Source: Warburgia ugandensis
Lineage: Eukaryota; Streptophyta; Magnoliopsida; Canellales; Canellaceae
Assembly: GCA_035236585.1 (NCBI GenBank)
Contig: CP141132.1
Location: forward strand, 27,549,445-27,613,444
Direction of reading: 5' to 3'
Length of the DNA stretch: 64,000 bases
Both the position numbers and the translations under genes were made by a program. The notes under the pieces were generated by a model, which was not told the origin of the DNA, did not search any database, and saw only the letters and a list, made by a program, of their open reading frames with translations. Of the stretch, positions 58,425 to 64,000 are shown piece by piece; the first letter of the stretch is position 1; every line of letters starts with the position of its first letter.

Positions 58425-61400
58425 AGCGTCTAGGAACGTGTCGTCTCCGATGAACTAAGGTTTCCACCTAGGAAACCCTAATTCAATTAGCCATCACATT
58501 CTAACTATTAATTTTCAATCTTCATCATTAGATCTGGTCAGATAGGGCTGATCTACAAAAGCCCTAAGTTTTCATGATGATCCACCTCTTGGATCGTCAG
58601 GAAACTCAAAACGAAGAACAACTCCAGTACTAGTTAACATCTCTGGTGGAGTTTTTAAGCTACCATTAAATGGTGATCTTGCACCATTGAATGTCTTTAG
58701 TACATGGTGATCTACAAAAGCCCCATGATTCTCCTCCTCCGACAACGACTCTGAAGATTTTGGCATTTCCAACATCTAGGGTTTCTCTCTCTGGTGAAGC
58801 TTTCTTCATCGAACCTGACTACGTAAGTCAGCCATCTAGTTTTTTAACTGAAAGCTTATTTCTTCAATTAAGAACTCAATTTAGCTCTATTTTTAGATCT
58901 GAAAGAAGTGATGGATTCCTTATGTTATATAGAATCTTATGAAAGCATGATAATTATGTTTTTAATTGTATTTATGTAAATTATTTGGTAAAATAAGTAA
59001 TAATAGCCTTGGATCATGATTAGGATGATCTCACAATAGAGATCTGAACTGATGGATAGGTTCAGGAGGTCTCAAAACCTTAAGGACCATGAACATAGTA
59101 AAATTTTTGAATCTCTAGATCACGTAATTGAACAAAAATAGTAAGATCAATTTCAGCCCTTAAAATGGGCTGAAATCTTACAATCCAAATTATGATTGCA
59201 ATTTAACTCCAAATTAAGATTTGAAAGTTGGGTTGGATTCCTCTTAATGAGGAGAACTCACTTAACCAACAAAATCATAAATTCAATTCATGAAAATCTC
59301 TATTTTTAAGAGATAATGGTACTAACATCCATAATCAGTAAAATTTGGAATGATCGAACTTTATAATTCTATTCCACTAATGATCTTGTGATTCTGAAAT
59401 ATGGAATCAATGGTTAGAAGTGACTAATCTGTGTTTAATTATGTGATCTAACCTTAAAAGTAGTAAAATCCATAAAAGTAAATGGTAATGTACTTAATCA
59501 ATTTGATCAAGAAGGATTGGATAGTATGGATATGTTTGGATGAGGATATTAAGTTAATATCATATGGATTGATGAACTTGATGATGATAATTTGGGATAG
59601 ATTAAGATTTATGCCCTTAAAATGGATAAAATGACTTAAGATCTTCTTAATGGTTGGATCAAGAAGGATGAGATCATTTGATGAGATCCATCAATGATCT
59701 AGTGATGAAATCACATTAAGAACATATATTAGAACTAAAGAAAAATGAAAAGATCAATATCTAAATCCTAAAAGGGATGAAAAATGAATAGAAATCAACT
59801 ATGACCATTGGATCATGATGAATAGTTATGGCATGTTAAATGTTCATTTGAATTAGTAAATATTAATATAATTGTCTTTTATTGCTTAGTAGATTTAATT
59901 ATTAGAATTACTTATTTATCTATGCTTTAATGCTTATGTTATGAAATTTACATTGAATAAAAAATAGAGTTGAATGACATGGACTTAATGATAGTAAGGG
60001 CTATAGTTAGTAGGATAATATAAGGAATATATTTCCTTGGCCCAATTTAGGAGAATAATGAAACTCCATGAATGACATTTTAAATGTTCATGGACTTAAT
60101 TAAAATCAATTAGAAAGAGTACTTACGGTTAAAATACTAATAGGAACCATATGAAAGGTTGAGCTAAGGTCACTCTAGTGAATGCTAAATATGGTGGTTA
60201 AGGGGGTTTTCTAATAAAGCCTCGCTCTTCCCCTACCTTCTGTTGATGTTTGTGTGGTTTAAATGTCTCCTCACATGAGGATTGAACTAACCATTTTGTG
60301 TTCAGCCATTCAACTAGTAAGTCTTAGTCAATTGAAAATAAGAGAAGTAGTTTGGACTTAGGATGAAATAAACTATCTTCAACTAGCAAAACATTAACTG
60401 ATTGAATAATAATAATAATAATTAGAGCATAAAAGGTTAGTAAATTATCTAATCTTGATAAAAATTGTAAGTAAGATAATCAAGATCAAACAAGATCCAT
60501 AAGGAGATCTTGAATGATCAAGAACAATAAGAATAATAACATTGTATTGTACTTAGTGTGCATGTTTATTAATATGTATGTTATAGATCAAATCTAGATC
60601 ATTAGATTAGATAATCCAAACCCTTGATGAAATAAGATTCAACGAAGAGAACCAGGATCATCATCCTTAGGATGATTAGATAACTGAACTTAAAACAAAG
60701 AAGAACTAGATTATAGAAGATCTAGGCCCTTGATCTTTATCAACAAGTATAGATTGTTGATCAAAGGATCTATGAAAGATCAAGATCAAAGAGATTAATA
60801 CATAAAGACTTAGAGATAGAAAATACTTAGATCTGAAATATTAGAAGATCATTTTAATCGTCAGATCTATTGATTAAAAGGATAGAATGCCATCTGAGGA
60901 AGATAAATTATATGGACGATAGGAACACAAGATAGATCTAGATCCTTTACATCAAGGGACAAGATTAGATAAGGAATATAAATAGGAGATTATCCAAAAT
61001 TGTATAAATAATGACAGTATGTATGTATTTACAGATTACATATGTCAATCATGGAGGATTTGAAGGAATGGATCACTACTTGAAGGTAGGTGGAACTTTA
61101 AGCATACAAGACCTATGGTCTATGGAATTGTTATTATACATAGACATTATAATGCTTAAGAATGATAACATGGTTAGTTACACTTGAATCATAATTCATG
61201 TATATGAATAGAAATAACTGTTGAAATTAGATGGAATATATAATAAATACTCAGGTATCATTTATGATTATCCTTAAACTTAGATAACAACATAATAATA
61301 ATGGATATCAATTGTGTCAAATGAGTATCCTTACACTTAATAACATTTGGTATATGAATACCAAATTAAAGGAAATGGGGATCATTTACAATAAATGATT

Positions 61401-62008
61401 AATCCCTAAACTTATAAGAATGTGGGTATCATTCATTGTAAATTAGGATCCCTAAATCTAGAAATAAAATTATATCCTTAGTATGAGGATATTGAATACA
61501 AGAATGATAATATAAATAGACAGATCGTTCGAGATGTACAAGAAGAATTTAAGATACAAGCATGGAGGCTTGTGGTTTTGTTTTAAATAGGCACAAGCTT
61601 AGGGATGCTATGCTAAGGAAGTTATCAGGGTTTGGCCACCCGCTTCCCAAAATTTGATGATATTATGATACCTTGCCCAAAGAAAGGCTAAAAGTCAGGT
61701 GGGGCAATTATGGAAAGGCCCCACTGTGAAAGTCCTATCTCCCCATATAGGCAGTGACACAATATATTCCACTGTGGTATTAATGGTCAATAAGGCAGTT
61801 ATCTAGGCATGCTAGTACAGATCAAACTGCAACAAGGTAGTCCTTGAGTATTTTTCATGTGATGCATGGCATAGTGAGATGCTAATACTACCCTAATGAG
61901 GGAGTATTTTCCCAGCAAAAGTCTAGATGATTTATCAACTTAGTATATCTGAGTATGGTTATTAATGTTTGAGACATTAACTATTTTTCACGATTTTTGA
62001 CCGTGTAT

Positions 62009-62032
62009 ATATATATATATATATATATATAT
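62009..62032. repeat. (AT)n microsatellite
   Basis: An AT run inside LTR-A copy 2; the equivalent site in copy 1 (about 6632-6641) is shorter. Confidence 0.85.
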
Positions 62033-62215
62033 GATATAGTGGTGAGTGGTTTGGAATTGTCATAGTGGATGTTATATGATAGAATGATCATATATGGTAT
62101 GATTCATGGGAATTGAATTATGTGATTCATATAGAATATAATGATTATGAATACTGTACTTTTGAATTATACGATTCCATGTGTTCTTGAATCTCCTACC
62201 AAGCATAGCTTGCTG

Positions 62216-62249
62216 AGATATTGTAAATGTTTGAATATTTATAATATCT
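62216..62249 (+). other. Conserved stem-loop near the LTR-A 3' end
   Basis: 'agatattg' (62216-62223) pairs with 'taatatct' (62242-62249) with one G-T wobble. Confidence 0.45.
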
Positions 62250-62613
62250 TAGATACAAAAAGGAAGGGCTGAAGGGATATGACAAGGGAATACAAAGACC
62301 ATACTGTTAATCAAGACTGTACATTTGTAAAAGGATTGGATTGTATTTTGGACATATGATGTAATAAAGGGGCTATGTATGTGAAACACTAGATCGATCC
62401 TACAATTTTAATAAAATGAGTTTCTTTGAAAACATATGTTGTACACAAAATTATGTATGTATATGTGAGTGAAATGTGGCATTCGGGTTTTCTAAAAAGA
62501 ATTTCAAAGAAAAAAAAATTTTCTACTTAAGTTTTCAGAATGTTTGCAAAATTGGTCAACCACCATTTGAAAATAAATAACAAAAATGTATTTCAAAATC
62601 CCGGGTTGCCACA

Positions 62614-63240
62614 ATTGATCCTTAACTATATTGAAGTGAATATCTTTTACATGCTTGTCTTTTTCCTTTTTTCTCCTTTATTTTTTATATATCTTTCTTT
62701 TCACTTTTCTTTTCCTTTTAAGAGAAAGACTTTTGGTGTTTTTCACTTCTTTAAATTTTTTTGTCCTTTTTGACCCTTTTCTACTAACTCTACTCATTTT
62801 AAAAATGTGTAATGGATGGATATTTATTTCTTGGGTGTTTTCTAGGTTAAGGTAAGTAGTGTTGAGAAAGAAAAGTCTTAATAATAGTCATAAGGGGCCA
62901 ACTAGTGGTATATTATATTAGGTAGGTTTTATGTCTTTGGGATGAACAAAGATGATCGATATAATTCCCTAGGTTTCTTAAGGCCTTAGATTTAATAAAT
63001 TTTCTAAAAAGAAAGTTATTAGTCCTATTTACTCTTGGTAGTTAACAAAAACAAGGATAACAATATCACACTAAATTCCATATGCTGAGGAAACATTGAA
63101 ATTACTTATAACTCTTTGAAAGAAGATAGTCCTAAACTCACTATGTAATAGGTCTCCACTGATTTTTCTCAGGCTCTCCAAGTCATACCTCTCTATTAGT
63201 CTTGACTATGTGTTGTGTGTAAATATTTTCTAAGAATTAA
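62614..63240. other. Retroelement-derived DNA without a gene
   Basis: The text 'ttgaagtgaatatctt' at 62631 matches 50068 and the T-rich part after it, so this is another piece of the Athila-like internal tail. Nothing coding is recognised. Confidence 0.45.
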
Positions 63241-64000
63241 CCTCATTACAATGATTCAATACATGAATAATATGCAAGGATGGAACAAGCATCCAATTCA
63301 AGGATGGAACAAATGATTTTGAGGGACTTTAGGGGAGAAGTTGGAAAATCTTGTTGATGTGCTTGTTTACTTGTAGATCCATAGTTTAATATTCCATATC
63401 TATTGATTTGAAATGCACTTACCAAATGATGTTGGAACTCTGCAAGTAAGCCATGACTGGAGCAAGCTTTGAGTGATTTGGTGAGTGAATAGATTCCAAG
63501 TTGAGGCATTCATTCAAGTAGGAAAAAGTAATTAAATTGATCTTGCTTAATTTGTTGTTAGTTTTTAAATTTCATCCTCTTAATTTCCATTGCATTACTT
63601 AGATAATTGCATGATTGAGAAAGTATGTGTTGAAGCATCTTTTCAATATACTAGGTGATTAATTTCATGCTTAGGAAAGTTAGTGAAGAAAGTTGTTAAA
63701 TCTTCACATAAGGAAAGTTTTTACTTTAAATTAGTTTTCATTTTAGGAAAGTCATCAAATTAGAAAGTGTTAAATTTAGAAAATTTTAATTTTTGAAAGT
63801 ACATATTTTAGGAAAGTTTACAATTTAGCATGTTTCTTGTTTTTGCATAGTTTCTAATTTTTATGTTTTAGTTTCCACTCTCAGTTTGGGTTCAAAATCA
63901 CTTAAATTTGGCTACATTAGAAAGTTTAAAGTAGGGACCACTCGCATCACATTAGTTCAACTCCTCATGGGATCAACCTCACTAGCGTACTATATTGCAA
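63241..64000 (+). mobile_element. Athila-like LTR fragment, runs off the window
   Basis: 63620-63960 matches 37880-38215 ('aggaaagtt' tracts, 'tagtttctaatttttatgtt', 'catcacattagttcaactc'). It goes on to the 'gggatcaacctcactag' end block at 63967, which is the LTR end missing from the copy at 38220. Confidence 0.7.

Larger units (their letters stand above)
57699..62613 (+). mobile_element. LTR-A copy 2: complete 3' LTR, 4915 bp
   Basis: It starts 'tgtaacaacccc' after a polypurine tract and ends 'cccgggttgccaca' at 62613. It is colinear with LTR-A copy 1 (2029-6666). Notable parts are a TATA box at 58249, the leader stem-loop at 58393-58424, the GGGATGCTATG/TTGGCCACC block near 61595-61640, an (AT)n run at about 62009-62032, and the AGATATTG stem-loop at 62216-62249. 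No gene is seen in it. No TSD partner was found, because the 5' part of the element is lost or rearranged. Confidence 0.9.

Noticed and set aside
2029..62613. LTR-A copies 1 and 2 as the two LTRs of one giant nested element
   Set aside because: The outer flanks (GGAAG before 2029, ATTGA after 62613) do not match as a TSD, and copy 1 lacks its 3' end.

Overview
The window looks like repeat-rich nuclear DNA from a seed plant, probably a large-genome angiosperm. It is AT-rich and built almost entirely from nested, decayed transposable elements: Ty3/gypsy chromovirus (Tekay/Del-like) and Athila-like LTR retrotransposons, plus CACTA (En/Spm) DNA transposons. I found no intact host gene, tRNA, rRNA or CRISPR array. 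Every protein-like stretch I can recognise is a broken transposon gene. The species cannot be named from what is visible.

Layout. 1-2028: old Athila-like LTR pieces. 2029-10138: two long chromovirus-type LTRs joined tail to tail in opposite orientations. 10139-12200: an array of a ~190-bp tandem repeat. 12287-12878: pyrimidine microsatellites and CACTA subterminal hairpins. 13303-18975: a CACTA transposase pseudogene on the minus strand (Transpos_assoc, TNP2, DUF4218, DUF4216), split by a solo LTR at 15523-18138 with target-site duplication (TSD) ATACC. 19400-20264: minus-strand Athila-like LTR and internal fragment. 20265-41127: one complete minus-strand chromovirus flanked by TSD GATCT. Its 3' LTR carries a non-autonomous CACTA element (23011-26637), and its 5' LTR carries an internally deleted Athila-like element (31725 to about 38220). 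41356-46410: plus-strand Athila-like LTR, gag and protease remnant. 46420-50200: minus-strand Athila-like 3' LTR plus internal tail. 50816-62613: chromovirus LTR and internal remnants. These contain a second solo LTR (54083-56714, TSD GTATG) and end in a 4.9-kb 3' LTR with its polypurine tract. 62614-64000: Athila-like LTR remnant.

The elements do not cooperate as a pathway; the relations are historical. The nesting gives an order of events: Athila-like host DNA first, then the chromovirus at 20265-41127, then the CACTA and Athila-like insertions inside its LTRs. The most interesting signals are structural. They are a leader stem-loop whose pairing is kept by a compensatory base change between two LTR copies, a run of perfect hairpins in a solo LTR leader, a stem-loop shared near the 3' end of three LTRs, and CACTA-type elements with large internal tandem arrays. 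I did not find a convincing new multi-gene system. All homology statements are by-eye comparison within the window and against remembered family motifs; no alignment or database search was run.
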